Notes under the pieces: model-generated
Databases searched by the model: none
Told to the model about the DNA's origin: nothing
The model's input: only the letters and a program-made list of their open reading frames with translations
Made by a program: the position numbers and the translations under genes
Shown: in pieces, positions 24,241 through 36,900 of the stretch
Layout of the letters: every line of letters begins with the position of its first letter
Numbering within the stretch: the stretch's first letter is position 1
Source of the DNA: Lineus longissimus
Lineage: Eukaryota; Nemertea; Pilidiophora; Heteronemertea; Lineidae
Length of the DNA: 64,000 nt
Assembly: GCF_910592395.1 (NCBI RefSeq)
Contig: NC_088312.1
Location: 22,203,292-22,267,291 of the forward strand
Reading direction: 5' to 3'

Positions 24241-26886
24241 ATCAGAATTTTCATTGTCATTTTCAGATGTTAACATTTTGCTCGACGGGTATAGATCTTT
24301 GGAACTCCATTAGGAGTACTGTTAATGACGAAGTATGCAAGTACAAGAACAGGTTACACATATAAGCACGGATATGGTGCTATACATCCGTGAAGTAAGT
24401 TTTTGCTAAGTCGCCGAAACGCCAACGCGAGCGTCTTTGCCATTGTTAGTCGTCCTGATCTCCACGTAAAACAATCGGGTAGGCGTTCGTTCGGGCGTTT
24501 CGGGAACTGTGCAAAAACTCCCAATCAACACGACTGTTACGTATGGCAAAGAAGGTCAGATTAATTACAACTAGTTATCAAGCTAATTAAATTATGGTAA
24601 CACACAAAATAAACAAGCGCCTACATGTATATACAGTCCGACGAGTCGGTTAAAGCTTTATCCCAGTAATTCAAATCAGAAACGGCCTAATATCGTATAA
24701 AAATATTTGATTAAGCCTCTCTTAAGCAGCTACATTTAAATAACGCACATGATAATATAGTTTTCATCTAAAAGCAGTTATTCACAGAATACTTTTCATT
24801 TCTTTCATATTTACATCGAACACTTAAATCTTAACACAATTCAACCAGTTGCGTCAACTTGCCGTCTATAACCGTGCCCCCCCTTGCTAGTAAATCGAGG
24901 CTAAGATATACTATATCAGGTGCACTCGTGGTGTTTATCACCTGATTCAATCATGAATTCAAATTGTCACAAATGATTTAATCCGGCCAACCTCGCACAA
25001 TGTTTATGTCTCCTCGATGGATTCTCAAGTTTCGTTTCCACGGCAACAGCATCCATGATGAATATTTGCGACCAGAAAAGGCAGGTGATGCTGGGTGTCG
25101 CTTCCATGGCAACGCTTGTGATGGACCTGAAAGCATACATAACGATACATTGATATCAAATTGACTTTTAAGATTTATATAATATCAGACACGGGTTCCT
25201 CAATCTGAATGGAATAAACCTGAGACTGAAGTGGAGTTCCTGAACATGCAATGTTGTCGACATTCAAGAAATCAAGAGTTTTAGTTGTTAGGCCTATGCT
25301 CTGCAAAGCATTTCGAAATACCCTTCATTTGATACTTCGTGACCCAAACCTCTTTCTTCTGAAGAAATAAACTCGATTTTGGCTACGGCAGTAACTCCTT
25401 GTCGCGAGAGTAGGGATAAGGCAGGTAACGCCGACGAATTAAGAAAGTCTGTGGTGTCATGACAAGTCCTACGTGAAATGTATGCAAAGGGTTGCCTGCC
25501 TAATGTCGCAAAGCGAGCACCATGCACGCCGGGGATGCACACCTCCGCTCAACGAAGCGATAATAATTTTTCTTCTCTTTTTATGTTTTGAAGGGAAGGC
25601 GTGGTCCTTCCATTGTTGATATTCCAAACATAGCAACAATAAATGTGTGTTCGATGAATGCTATTGCCTTTGTGTAATGACAATCGTAGTACCGTAATTT
25701 ATTCATAAATTCGTCATCTTATCTTAATTAAAACACTGTTGGTAAATGTCAATAATTTTGAGCTCGTGCATGCAACCATAAGGATGTACGTATTACCATC
25801 AGTATGACGAAGTTCTTTTGTCCAAAACTTGAAATTTTAACTTGAAATTGAGAATTTTTGAGAACGAAAACATGGACTGCATACTGAGAGTGCTTTCACG
25901 TGACGTCATCACCTGCCATGCTTGAGAGACAGACAAAAGAAAGCATGTACAAATGACCATGACATCATTTCAGTCAGTTAAATCAGGCATGACAAATCAT
26001 TGTTCTGCCCTCCAACATGGCTGACCGTGAAAACAATCTACGTGTCTACAACGAAAACAACATGTTTTAATAGACTTAGATACTCTAGTTACACCCATCT
26101 AAGTCCGTTCCTGAATATTGTCGTCCAAGGCCATTCAGCATGAAATAAAATATGGCATTCTTTCCACAGTTTTGTTAACATGAATTGTATGCTCTCTTGG
26201 AGGAAGACTAGCTGCATTAACCGAACCACTGCATCAGGTTGCACCAAGCATCCACGGGACATAGCGACAGTCCACTCACGAAGCAAAAGTACCATCAGGG
26301 CAAAGGGAAAAAAAGAGCGTTTTTTTTCTGGAGAAGTGTCCCGGGGCGGCCAATCCAAAGCAGGTGTTACCGAGATTCTGTGCTTAACAAGGTCCACTCC
26401 CTCTCCTGGTCGTGTCGCACACTCCTTAATTGAGTGTGCTGCCAATCATTACAGTCTAATTAATAACAATTAGTCTGTTCTCCGAGCACCCGAAAAAACT
26501 CTCACTATTTTGGCTAGCGCACCCTCATTAACATCTAATGTGAAAGTTGGTAGTTGAACATGTTTTGGGATTGGACAGTTCTGTTTTTTCCACGCCTTGT
26601 TATAAGAGGAAACCGATCTTAAGAGCCATGCAAGTTTGCCACACGTTTGGCATCCGTTGGAACTCGAGTTTGACTGTCCACGTAGTCACATCATTGTCGT
26701 TGGTAGGAAAACATTAACAAATGGAACGTTATTCATATCTGTATTGGAACACCACTTATAAATTTAAGATACAATGGTTATATTTGATAGGGGTTGGACC
26801 ACTAAAAGGATTGGCCGACAAATGTATTTCAAATTGATTACCATTTGGTATTAATATGCATGTGTACGTGTTCATGTAGTTTAAGG
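24241..26886. other. Intergenic spacer between ASC-1 and ASC-2
   Basis: No gene is supported. It contains two near-consensus RFX X-box words at 25034-25047 and 25100-25113, and a TAATTA-rich patch at about 24,555-24,600 (gattaattac, gctaattaaatta). Confidence 0.5.
25034..25113. promoter_or_regulatory. Pair of RFX X-box-like motifs
   Basis: GTTTCCACGGCAAC (25034-25047) and GCTTCCATGGCAAC (25100-25113) both match the imperfect-palindrome X-box bound by RFX factors, each with one departure from GTNNCCATRGNAAC. Two in 80 bp is suggestive of a regulatory element, but no adjacent promoter was identified. Confidence 0.35.
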
Positions 26887-27052
26887 AATTGAACCCGAGG
26901 CGGAGGACCTTGGTTGAGTTACCAAGACACTCGAGGGTGGAGCTAAAATACAGTCCAAACCCGAGCCGACAGGCGAGGGTTTGGACGAAATTTTAGCTCC
27001 ACCCGAGAGTGTCTTGGTAACTCAACCAAGGTCCGAAGCCGAGGGTTCAATT
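26887..27052. mobile_element. Fold-back element, 81-base arms with a 4-base loop
   Basis: The left arm, 26887-26967, begins AATTGAACCC and includes TTGGTTGAGTTACCAAGACA and GGAGCTAAAAT. The right arm, 26972-27052, is its complement with only a few mismatches, leaving the loop GACA. The near-perfect pairing and minimal loop fit a young fold-back or MITE insertion. No coding capacity. Confidence 0.85.
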
Positions 27053-27059
27053 TCTATTC

Positions 27060-30000
27060 TAAAATACCTCGAACTTAAAAAGATAGGCCACGAAATAACT
27101 TGAATATGTGCGAATTTGGCAAATTCCATCCATCGCCTGCCCGGAGCGCCGGTAGCGCCGTTGTTTACATTATGTTACGGCAGCGCGTATAGGAAGTCCG
27201 GATCGGCTCGCTCAAGTGACGCTAAAATCCGCGCAAATGGGCTATTTGGAGCGTTTTTCTCAGCAAATATGTGTGGTGCTCATTAAAAAACTTAGGGTGG
27301 TTGATGCTTCCTTGGCTGATTTGTGTTTGAAGCAGTGTTTTGAGAGCCTCAAACTTCTGAAGTGAGCTGTGTGCATGGTTCCACATTTTAGTGCAACCCG
27401 AGGGAACTTTGGTAGAGCATCTTGGTTGCGTGTCCAAAACACTCCACTCTCAGAACGAGGCTTATGCATTTTCCATTTAAAAGTTGACTTTACGGTACCA
27501 AGGTATTTTAGAATCATTGATCATCGTTGCAGTGATTTCGCAGGCCAGGGTTCACCCTACCGAGCTTTACCAACCAGGAGTTCCTCGAAAAACAAACGTT
27601 AAGGTCTAACTACGGATCGGGACGATTCCACTGACTAGATTATTTGTTCAACGGGTAAGCCAAAAAGATATTGACTGGACGTGTTGAGATTCCTTGGCTC
27701 GACACACCTACCGGTCAAAAGAATTTAAAAGTGAAATGTACCCGTTCCACAATATAAGGAAACTAGCACTATACCCGTGGCGCAGGCAGGTTCAAATGGG
27801 CTATACCTTGAATAGATTGAATTGCAATGAAAATCTAATGCAATATCAAAGGAGCAATATTGAAGAGACAAATTAAACCAACCATTTGTCCACAGACTCG
27901 GACCCTGTGGCGTGCTGTATGCGTCCATATAAAAGTATATCAATTGGTCTGATAGAGATGATGACTGAGGCAATGTGAATATGCCTCGTTCCTTAGTCAG
28001 CAATATGCCCCTTTTTATACGGAGATGAAGAAGGAGAACCCAGATAGGCCTTCACATGTCGGCCTCCAAATGGTTCGGACCAATTGCACTATCACTGCAT
28101 GTACTATAACTTTACAATGCATGCTCCTCCTACATGTAGCATGATCTCGGGCAAGGCACTTAGTCGAAAGGCAAGCTAGAAGTTCAGTATCGTGAGCAGC
28201 TCCTTGATAAGGCCATGCCAAGTTCAGAGTGCCTCTTCAGATACATCAAGTATTGAAACGTGTGGTGAGCACATAAACAGACCATGGTAACCTTCATTTG
28301 AAAATCCCCTCATAATCAAGGGCTAGCTCTGGCTAACATAGCACCCATAAACAATAGACCACCAATTTGACCCCAGTTCCTTACTGCGGGAAAACCCAAA
28401 TCCAGCAACCAAAAGTACCAAAAATTCATTTTTGTGTACATTTGAACTGCACACATGCGTTTGTTTACAATTTCTTTCCCCGCGAAATCTCGAAGATCAG
28501 GTGACCTGCAATCGTGGATTGAAAATAACATTAACCTTGGTTCAGCAGGTCAACAGGTACAGGCTGTTCCAATCATCCCCCTACAGCCAGCTGTTCAACA
28601 GGTAATGTTAGACACCCCACAGGGAGTGCAGGTAATTGATTAAGCCCCTGCATAACTAAACAGCAATGACTTAGCTTCTGTGAGTGGTAAGGAGAATTGA
28701 CAGTGTCCGATTAAAAATCCCTCACTACTGCTCCGCTGAAGTAAATTTCCGAAATTAAACATAACGTTGCATCAGGATGACTTATCACCTGCAAACGTGC
28801 AAAGTTTCGATGCGAAACACTACGCCCAAATGGCACTTTGTCGAGCCGCCTTATAGTATTATGATATAGATATAGCCTGAATGTTTATAAGGAAATATAG
28901 CCTGAATATTTGTCCACAATGTATAAGTTGTTAGACTTCATACAAAAGTTTGGATTTTGAGCAAAAATTGTCCATGAAAAATCACTAACCAGGGGAAGAA
29001 TCAGCTCGCTAACACCACGCGCATTCTTGCGTGATCTCGTGATATTTGGTTTATCGCTCGCGATTGAGTCGCGTTGGAAGATTTTGAGTCGCATTATGCT
29101 CCTTCTGTCGCACACATTTCTTATACGACCAGGAAGCGCAGAGTAAAGTGCCTTGAAGCTGAGGATGTCAATCAGGTAAATGGTGGGGTCCGGGAGTTGG
29201 CCGTGGGTGGCGGGATGGGGCAAGGTTTCGCATCATTAATCAACACCTAGGCTAGTTATTAAAACGCTATAATTTTTTTTCTTTGATAACTCGTTTGCGT
29301 GGGATAAATTGAAGGAAGTCACAAGTTTACAAAACCCACGAATAGCCAGGAGTGTGAAAAGCAACCTTCCCATAATTTTACCCACGGGTATTCTAACAGC
29401 ATACATGTACTACCTTTCTACCTTTTGACCTTCCGTTATTATGGATAGCACAGGGCATCTCAAAATGGTAATAGGAAATGAAGAAACCGGTGTGCAAGGG
29501 ATAGTAGTCCTACGGCTGATAGTCCGTGTAGCAATAGCCCGCATTGCTAAATGTTTTGGTTAGGGTTAGCGGTACAATAGATCATGCTGCTTAATTGATC
29601 AAATACAATGCTACCGGACTATGACTCCAGGGGGACTATATCCGCTGGCACACCGGGACACGGCATACCGGACGACCTTTTTTATTTTTGGAGGAGATCA
29701 CAACACTTCATATTATCTCTCGTAGAAGGGTAGGTGGTGCAGCTGTAAAAGCTCTAATGTGTAGAAAAGAGCTGGCAGTACACAAAGAGGTCACGATATT
29801 ACTTGTACTGACGATACTAATTGTACCATATTACCTTACGCATCCGCTTTTTTTAAACACAAAACATTTGTACCACAAATTCTAGCTCTATTCAACACAC
29901 AGTCTGCATTTATTTGACCTTCTGGAACGTATTGCATTTTCGGGGCGGTATCTTGGACCTGAGAAGCAGTATACTCTATTGATGGAAATAGGTCAACAAC

Positions 30001-32649
30001 ATGATTTCGCGTTAGATTGCGTCTTTGTTCTTTTGTGTTCTATGATATAGTACCATTGGTTAAATATCTTTCAATATGGTCGACCAGTTGCTTTTAGTCC
30101 AGTTTGAATGGTACGTGTGCTGATATTTTAAGTGTAATTTATTGTGAAAATGTTGTAAATAACTCTGGAAGTGCTTGGACAATGACTTGCAAAGTCTTCT
30201 ATCATAGAGTCAGCTGACTGCTTTTTTGGTCCTGGCAAATGGGTGGTGCGGATTGAGGTGTCTAAATCTTAACCCCCGCCCGCAAAATAGGACACGTTAG
30301 TCCGGGACATTAGTACTCTGTCGTATCTTTACAACTATCGTTAGAACTGCTAACTCTGTGAAAAACGACACATGTCTTAATATTGTCAAGGATATTTGGG
30401 CACAGGATTCGTGCTTGAATTTGCTTGGGGCGACTTGCCTGGTCGAAAAACCGCTGTGAAAGAACCTTGAAACAATGCCAAAGAACAACGGGCTACTGTC
30501 AAGTCACGTTGTGAGATTAATGTCAAAATTAGCGACATTAATGACAAAATCGGTCTTAATCTATCGCACCAGGACTAACACTCAAGAGGTACTTGTTTTT
30601 CCGTCACACTGTGTTTCTTTGCTGTTGGTTGGCGACTTGCCAAATTTGAGGCTAATTCGATTTCATCACAATCGACCAACGTTTGAAATCCTAAATTGTA
30701 AAAAAAGCTCAGCTCGGATCGGGGCCGACTCCCCAGATGATTTGTAAGCAGAATAGCAACCTGTGGATTCGAATTCAGTTACCATAGAAGCGACTTTTTA
30801 ATCTAACAAATCATTTTCTAATAATATCAACAAAGCTAGTTTGATATAATGATGGCCAATGTTCACGAAAGGTTTATGGTCAACTTTTTTATATCTTGGA
30901 GTTGTTTATTGGTGATGGTTTCCTGCGACACGTGATCCGAACTTTGCAGCAGACGAGCCATTCATTACATTGAGAATGACAACATTAGGAACACACGTCA
31001 CGTCCGCAATGTAATGCTCACCCGAGCGCACACAACTCTCCAGAACCAGGTCAAGAAATCTGTTCATTGTTGTCAACTTCAAAGGTAGACTCGGTCATCG
31101 GAGAATACTTGACAGTGACGAATCTTTGGTTCCTGGTGCAACCACGTGGAAACAACAACTAGTCTGCAGACCATTTTTTATCCTGATTTTGAACAAAATA
31201 TGACACATTGAAAAAAGCGCCTGCTCCAGTGTCACTAATGGCTCTGCACATGACAATTTTCATGTGCGCAGAAGTATTGGCGGTCGTTCACATTTGCTAT
31301 AAACCTACTGTAGGTCACCAGAGGTCGTAGAACTTGCCTTGGTCTCATGGAATCCCCAAGTTCAGCACGTCATGTGCTCTAATGCGCTAGAAGTAAAGCG
31401 GAATTCTACAGGAGAAGAAATACGAGTTCCGTAGGGCAATATCTCAGTTATAAGTTGGTCATTAACAGGCAAACTATTTTGATAAGACCAGCGTTAAACT
31501 ACATAGCGCGAACAACTACGAGTGCGAACATTTGCGCAAACACCGCTGATCAACAAAAATATCCGTCACTATAGGACATGTTCGGAGTAAACCTCCACAT
31601 TCAACACCTTATTGCCACGAACATTTCCAGATGACGGGTCTTTTCATAGTTGCAGTTTAATCAATGTTTTTATGATGCGCTCATCAGATTTTACACCCCT
31701 CTTTGTTGACCGAGTAACTTTACGGCAGACTGCGTTCATCGTTGATGCACTTTCTAATGGATTTGCTAAGGACCATGATGAGTTTTGTTATGAAATTCCA
31801 AAAGGTGCGTTCGTGCATGTTGGCAACATATTGGAGGCATTTTCAGCCATCCCATCGGAATTTGAGACTTCCGGCATGTTTTCCAATCAGGCGACTGAAT
31901 TATATTGCCGCGGGACTATTTTAACCAATCGGAACATTTCTTGTTGGAGAGATTTTAGACATTACCGAATCCTGAAATTGGGAATGCCGTTGGTGCAAGT
32001 GACTGTTAACAAACTTGCCCAAGACCCATTTCCCTCCATCCCTATATATGTGAGCTACAGTTGATGAAGATGTTGTTGGGTGAAAGTGGCACAAAGGAAT
32101 GTCTCTGAGAGGTACTTCATCTCTCAAGGCGAGCACCCAAATTTTCTGTGATTGCCATGCGCAGAAACCCTTAGCAACGAGCGCACCTAGTGACATGGAT
32201 AACCCTGTTACACGAAGTAGGATTATCAAATCCGACTCAATGGTATCTTTTCAAAGTCAGGCGTTCTTAAAGGGAAGTTCTCATAACGAGACCATGGTGA
32301 GATTTCACAGGACGTTTTTTGCCACTACACCAACAATAATCTCCAATCCAGAATCCCCTTACGAGAGGAAAAGCACGATGGCTTTATAAGTGGCTTCTGA
32401 CAACAAGTCATTCCGACAATCGGACGTTGTAAAGTTTAGCCTGACACGAGACAGACTCATGCAGTCATTGCGAATCCTCGGTCAGACTGTCGACAGTGAG
32501 TCGACACTTTCATTTCGTTTTGTGGCCAGGATTCGACACTGATTCCAACATATCTTATGAACATTTTCCTAATTTCTTTCACTGAATGATTAACATGTGA
32601 TCGATAACTTTTATCAGAAACGATCGAGGGATCAACAGGTTTCGACACT
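27060..32649. other. Spacer between ASC-1 and ASC-2 without recognised gene
   Basis: Only short frames occur. A 62-codon Gln/Val-rich frame at 28455-28643 (ending PLQPAVQQVMLDTPQGVQVID) is listed as a finding but is not called. A 150-codon frame at 31612-32064 starts at TTG and resembles no known family. Confidence 0.45.
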
Positions 32650-32774
32650 ACGAGCACGGTTGTTCACTTAAATCGGCGTTAGCAGTGACGTCGGCGTTAG
32701 TTATAACGTTACTGATTTGAGCTAACGCTGGCATTTATCTCTAACGCCGATTGACTGATAGAGCAACTTGGCCC
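32650..32774. mobile_element. MITE copy A, AATCGGCGTTAG family
   Basis: Inner terminal inverted repeats AATCGGCGTTAG (32671-32682) and CTAACGCCGATT (32741-32752) lie within longer, diverged outer arms that end ...GAGCAACTTGGCCC on the right. The interior shares GAGCTAACGCTGGC with the second copy at 46040-46185. It sits about 220 bp beyond the splice donor that ends the ASC-2 coding exon, so it is probably inside the ASC-2 3' UTR intron. Confidence 0.75.
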
Positions 32775-32984
32775 AGTAGATTTCACGCCAATTGTTAAGC
32801 TAACACAAAGTTAGGACAGTTATTATGAACGATATGAAGATTGGAGAGGTATCACTCTTTACTTACTGGTTATTCCTTCAAGAGAAACCATTGGAATTGT
32901 TCGGAACTGCACCTCCCCTGCATGGACTATGGTATATCCTTGCATTCTTGAGAAAAAAGAAATTTTGTGATAAAGTAGTGTTTT

Positions 32985-32991
32985 ACTTACC
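32985..32991 (-). promoter_or_regulatory. Splice donor just after the ASC-2 stop codon
   Basis: On the minus strand the coding exon reads TTTCAG TGA AATCG followed by GTAAGT (plus-strand acttac at 32985-32990). Only five bases separate the stop from the donor. It corresponds in position to the donor that ends exon 1 of ASC-3. Confidence 0.8.
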
Positions 32992-32995
32992 GATT

Positions 32996-33742
32996 TCACT
33001 GAAACCAACTTGCGAAGTCTAAGAGATCTTCGTCTTCCGGATGGAAGATCTCCGTCTCAGAAGCTGACCCTGAATCATGTGATGTAGCGGAGGAGGCGCC
33101 AGGCGACAGCGCCGATGACGATGACATAGCAGAGGCATAGAGCGGAGACAACGTGGCGTTCGTGATGATACTGTTACCAAACGCTGCATTCACAGCATCA
33201 TTCTCATCTAACATCTGCTGAAGCTGTTTAATATAGTCAATAGCAGATTTTAAAGTGTCCACCTTGCTCATCTTCTTGTTTTTCTGCTGCCCACTTGATT
33301 TCATCCCGGGCAGATGCTGCCGGAGTGTCGCAAACGTCATGTTTATTAATCGCACGCGGTTTCTCTCGCGCTCATTCCGCCGCGCCACTGTCGCAGGCGG
33401 CTGCGACTTCCCAACACCGCCAAAGTTCAGATTCAGATTCAGACTCGAGTTTTCGTTTTGATTAAAGTCCAGTCTTCGTTTACATCGTAATAACTCCGTT
33501 TGACCGCTGCGGATCTTTTTGACAGGTTTCTGATGAGGTGATGGCGTTGCTACGGGTGTGGACCCGGTGCTGCCTGCGCCGCTACACCCAATGTCACTGG
33601 CGTCCGTAGTGACGAAGATGTGTGGTGTCAGATGAGCGGATCTGTCAAAGGAAAAAGCATTATCAGTAATGTGCGTCAGCGCCAGACTTAGCATATCCTG
33701 CGTCTTCACGGTGCTGGTAGCCGCCGTCATGCTGTACGCCAT
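32996..33742 (-). CDS. Achaete-scute family bHLH factor ASC-2 (ASCL1-like, ASCa class)
   Basis: The 248-aa protein is in a single coding exon. The bHLH domain spans about residues 118-178: basic region ARRNERERNRVRLINMTF, loop GMKSSGQQKNKKMSKV (slightly longer than in ASC-1), helix 2 TLKSAIDYIKQLQQMLDEND. Upstream is the class motif ELLRCKRRLDF (residues 83-93), then a small Leu-Asn repeat (LNLNLNF). The C terminus DEDLLDFASWFQ matches ASC-1 and vertebrate ASCL1. Its role is as a nuclear E-box activator in proneural or cell-fate decisions. The ATG at 33742 starts MAYSMTAATS; an internal Met at position 5 is an alternative. The extension after helix 2 (residues 179-232) is Ser/Ala-rich. The gene is on the same strand as its paralogs and is followed by a 3' UTR intron. 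Confidence 0.95.
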   Translation of the reverse strand: MAYSMTAATSTVKTQDMLSLALTHITDNAFSFDRSAHLTPHIFVTTDASDIGCSGAGSTGSTPVATPSPHQKPVKKIRSGQTELLRCKRRLDFNQNENSSLNLNLNFGGVGKSQPPATVARRNERERNRVRLINMTFATLRQHLPGMKSSGQQKNKKMSKVDTLKSAIDYIKQLQQMLDENDAVNAAFGNSIITNATLSPLYASAMSSSSALSPGASSATSHDSGSASETEIFHPEDEDLLDFASWFQ

Positions 33743-33833
33743 GACATTTAGATTCCGTGGGTACTAGTCCAGCGCAGAATATTTCCCGTTGTTCGTACGG
33801 TACACTTTTCTCGTTGCCAAAACACCTTGTGTT

Positions 33834-33999
33834 CAGCTGTTCGGAGGAGCTATTATCCAAGTTACCGCATATAGAATAACACCCTTTTGTCCGAGAGAGG
33901 ACCTTAAATATTGCCTCTCGTCCTCACCAGTCCTGGGCTCCGTCCCACCATTGTACCCCTGTCAAACACTCGCGCGCCTGACGCGTGCATTCGACCAAT
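33834..33999 (-). promoter_or_regulatory. Probable ASC-2 core promoter with an E-box
   Basis: On the minus strand a TATTTAAGG TATA-type word lies at about 33902-33911, 160 bases before the ATG. An inverted CCAAT (ATTGG) at 33995-33999 lies further upstream in a GC-rich block. A CAGCTG E-box at 33834-33839 lies between the TATA-type word and the ATG. ASC-E protein dimers bind CAGCTG, so autoregulation or cross-regulation is possible but not shown. Confidence 0.5.
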
Positions 34000-36900
34000 C
34001 AGCGCCGCGCCCGTGTCGAGTACGACCCCCGATGGCATCCATCGCCAAATCCAGAGTGGTTGATAAATAGAGGTGACATTTTGAAAGGCCCGGTTAGGAG
34101 ACACGCCGGGCGCTTTACACGCACTGCATACATAATCAACAATACAACACCAGAATCTCGCCGCATTCAGGTCAATCAATAATGAAAAGGCCTTTTATGA
34201 GATTTAGCTTATTATTTATGACTCCTCGGGACGTGATAGTCAAACTCTCAATCACAAAGAACTCGGTTACCCTAGACGTAACGTACGCTAAACTATCAGG
34301 TTACTCAAATCCTATAACTGAGAGTTGCATCAAAATCTCCGCGGCCGATCAGCACCCTCGTAAGTCACCCCCGGGAGAGTATTTCCCGGAGTTAATTCCG
34401 ATGAAATGGTAGTGCACTTTCCAACCAGTTGCTTCCGTCTCCCTAGCAATTCGCTCTGGTCGCCTGTTCCCACGGTTCGGGCGCTCCAATGCGTAACACA
34501 GACCTGCACCGCAGTCTGTAGAGGGAGTGCCGTGGGTCCACTCGTGCCGTGAACAAAACCACTGCGCGGGTTTACCTCATCAGAAGCATTTCATCAAATT
34601 ATAATCAACTTCACAGACTCTCTAGCGGTGAGACTATCATTAGTGTCATTATTGCACCCCATAGTAGTTCGTTCAAAGACGTTTCACAATTCGCTTGTAT
34701 TCCTAGCAGTGTGAGCACGGATATTGGTCGCCTTATCCATGTATCACTGAGAGTCTCTTGATAAGTAAAAAAAAACGGAATGGAGTCTGCGTTTATTGTT
34801 GTTTGGGTCTATCCTTAGCAAGAGGATGGGTCAATTTTGTTCATCCTTTCAGATTCTGCATGGCGTCTATGATATTGGACCGACACTATTCACTGCGGTA
34901 CTAAAGTTAACTGAGTATCTGTGTCTGCGTTCGCTCTGGTGAGTGTCTAATGCTAAGTCAAACTTGGGACTTCGGCAGATTTACCTTATGCCTAAATCAA
35001 ACAAATGTGACTTGGGCAGTTTGACATCAAGCAACATGGCCGCCAGAAACAGCACACTCAAGAAAACCCTCTCAATTAATGCAGTTATTTCCTTGATTGG
35101 AGACAAACTCTCAAGTGGGACGTTGGAATACAAGGGAACATGAACTTTTCGTTCTTTCTGGTTTAGCTTGTAAAACAAATAAACTTGCTTTTGATGGACC
35201 AGGAGTCGCCCATCTCCAACAGAACGCGCCCTACTGTCATCAATTACTCCATGACAATACGAAGCACGATTGAATATCATCCACCATCCTCATCTAGTGT
35301 ACTTAGACCACAAATCACGCGTTTTCATTGGCTCACCATTGTTCGGGGCCACCAATTGAATATCAAGGGCTTTTGTCAAAACAATAGGCAGATGACGCGG
35401 GGATCGATCATGCAACAATTGTCCGCGTGACAGCGCACGAGCGTTTTTTTTCTCACTGAGTTCCTTCCCGCCACCTGCGGTGAGATAAGATAGTTCAAGT
35501 CACTATCTTTGGACGCGACCTGAGATATCTCATGTACCCAAGATCCAGGGGGTCCCGTTGACATCCATTTACACGAAGTTGCAGCAATGAAAGGAAGCTT
35601 TCCTTTATTTTCTTATTCAGTTAATACCGCAGTAGATTACACGGTTGTAATCGCGGAATAACATGTATCAAAAGTTGATGAACAGTTTTGCCTATGATTA
35701 TTTTGGCCTATATCATCATTTGCCATCATCATCGCCATTGCCATCATCGTCGTCGTCATCGTCATCGTCATCATCATCTCATGATCATCTTCATTTATGA
35801 ATCATATCAATCCATTCATCACAGAAGGATTGGCAAGTAAAATTTACTGGCATCTGGTTGGCTGTTGGTAATGTGACGTCATTCATGGCAAGAGTTTGTA
35901 AGAAAGCATACGACAAAATCGAATTTCAAAAACATTGCTTTTTTCCCGTCACCGCAGATTTAAAGTACAATTTCACTTTTTTTGGAAATTTCAGACAATT
36001 TTCTAGTCTGATTGATTGCCTTCTCTACACTGTGTCAACAATAGGTAGTCGGTTCCGTAATTAAACTTCTCAAGTCGGTACTGGTGGGGTAAAATTACAC
36101 AACTTGGAAAAATATGTATTCATTGAAAATAGGTTCAAGAGCTTTTAAACTCTTGATTGTGCTTAGATCAAAAAGAGTGTCATATTTTCATTCTTGATAC
36201 CTATACTAGACCTTTGTTCAATGGAAGTATCATAAAGACTCAAAAAAAGCGTCTTACAAACCAAATTAATGTTGGATTTTTTAATTTAATTTTTGGAATG
36301 GAAAGCACGAGTTTTGTTCACCACTTCAGAATTTAAAACTGATTTGAAAATGGGAGTCGCTGTATGATTTTTTACGCTCGCTGTCTTGCAAGAAGATGTT
36401 ATTTTTCTATCTGTTTATAACTACGATGTAGAATAGCGATCAGCTTTGCACCGGTTGTCAATTTCAAGATCGAGTTAGTGCATGAGAATCGAAAGAGCAG
36501 CTGTATTTGTACGTTTTAGTTATTCTTCATTAAAGTGTAAACAGCCGAAACGCCTTTGATTTTGCTACTTGAACTTGAATTTGGAAAAGTTCCAGTTGCG
36601 TCAAAACAATATGAATATACATGTACATTTCAACAATGTCGTTGTGTAGAATAAACAAATCCATCTGGCATGAGGAGAAAAACCACAAAATGTTTTGAAC
36701 CAAGTTGCATCGAAGGAGTAAATAGGTAACTAGCTCCGCATATAATTTGATAATAATCATGGAAAAATCATGCATTCCAGATTAGGGGAGATTTTCAATC
36801 AATTACATGTAGGTCCGCATCATTTGTGATTCTGTTGGGTTGCTATGTTTAACCTCGTGTCAAGATTAAACCGCCACTTCGCAGGCTCTCTCTCTCTGCG

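Noticed and set aside
31612-32064. 150-codon plus-strand frame
   Set aside because: It starts at TTG, overlaps an opposite-strand frame, and has no family resemblance or splice context.
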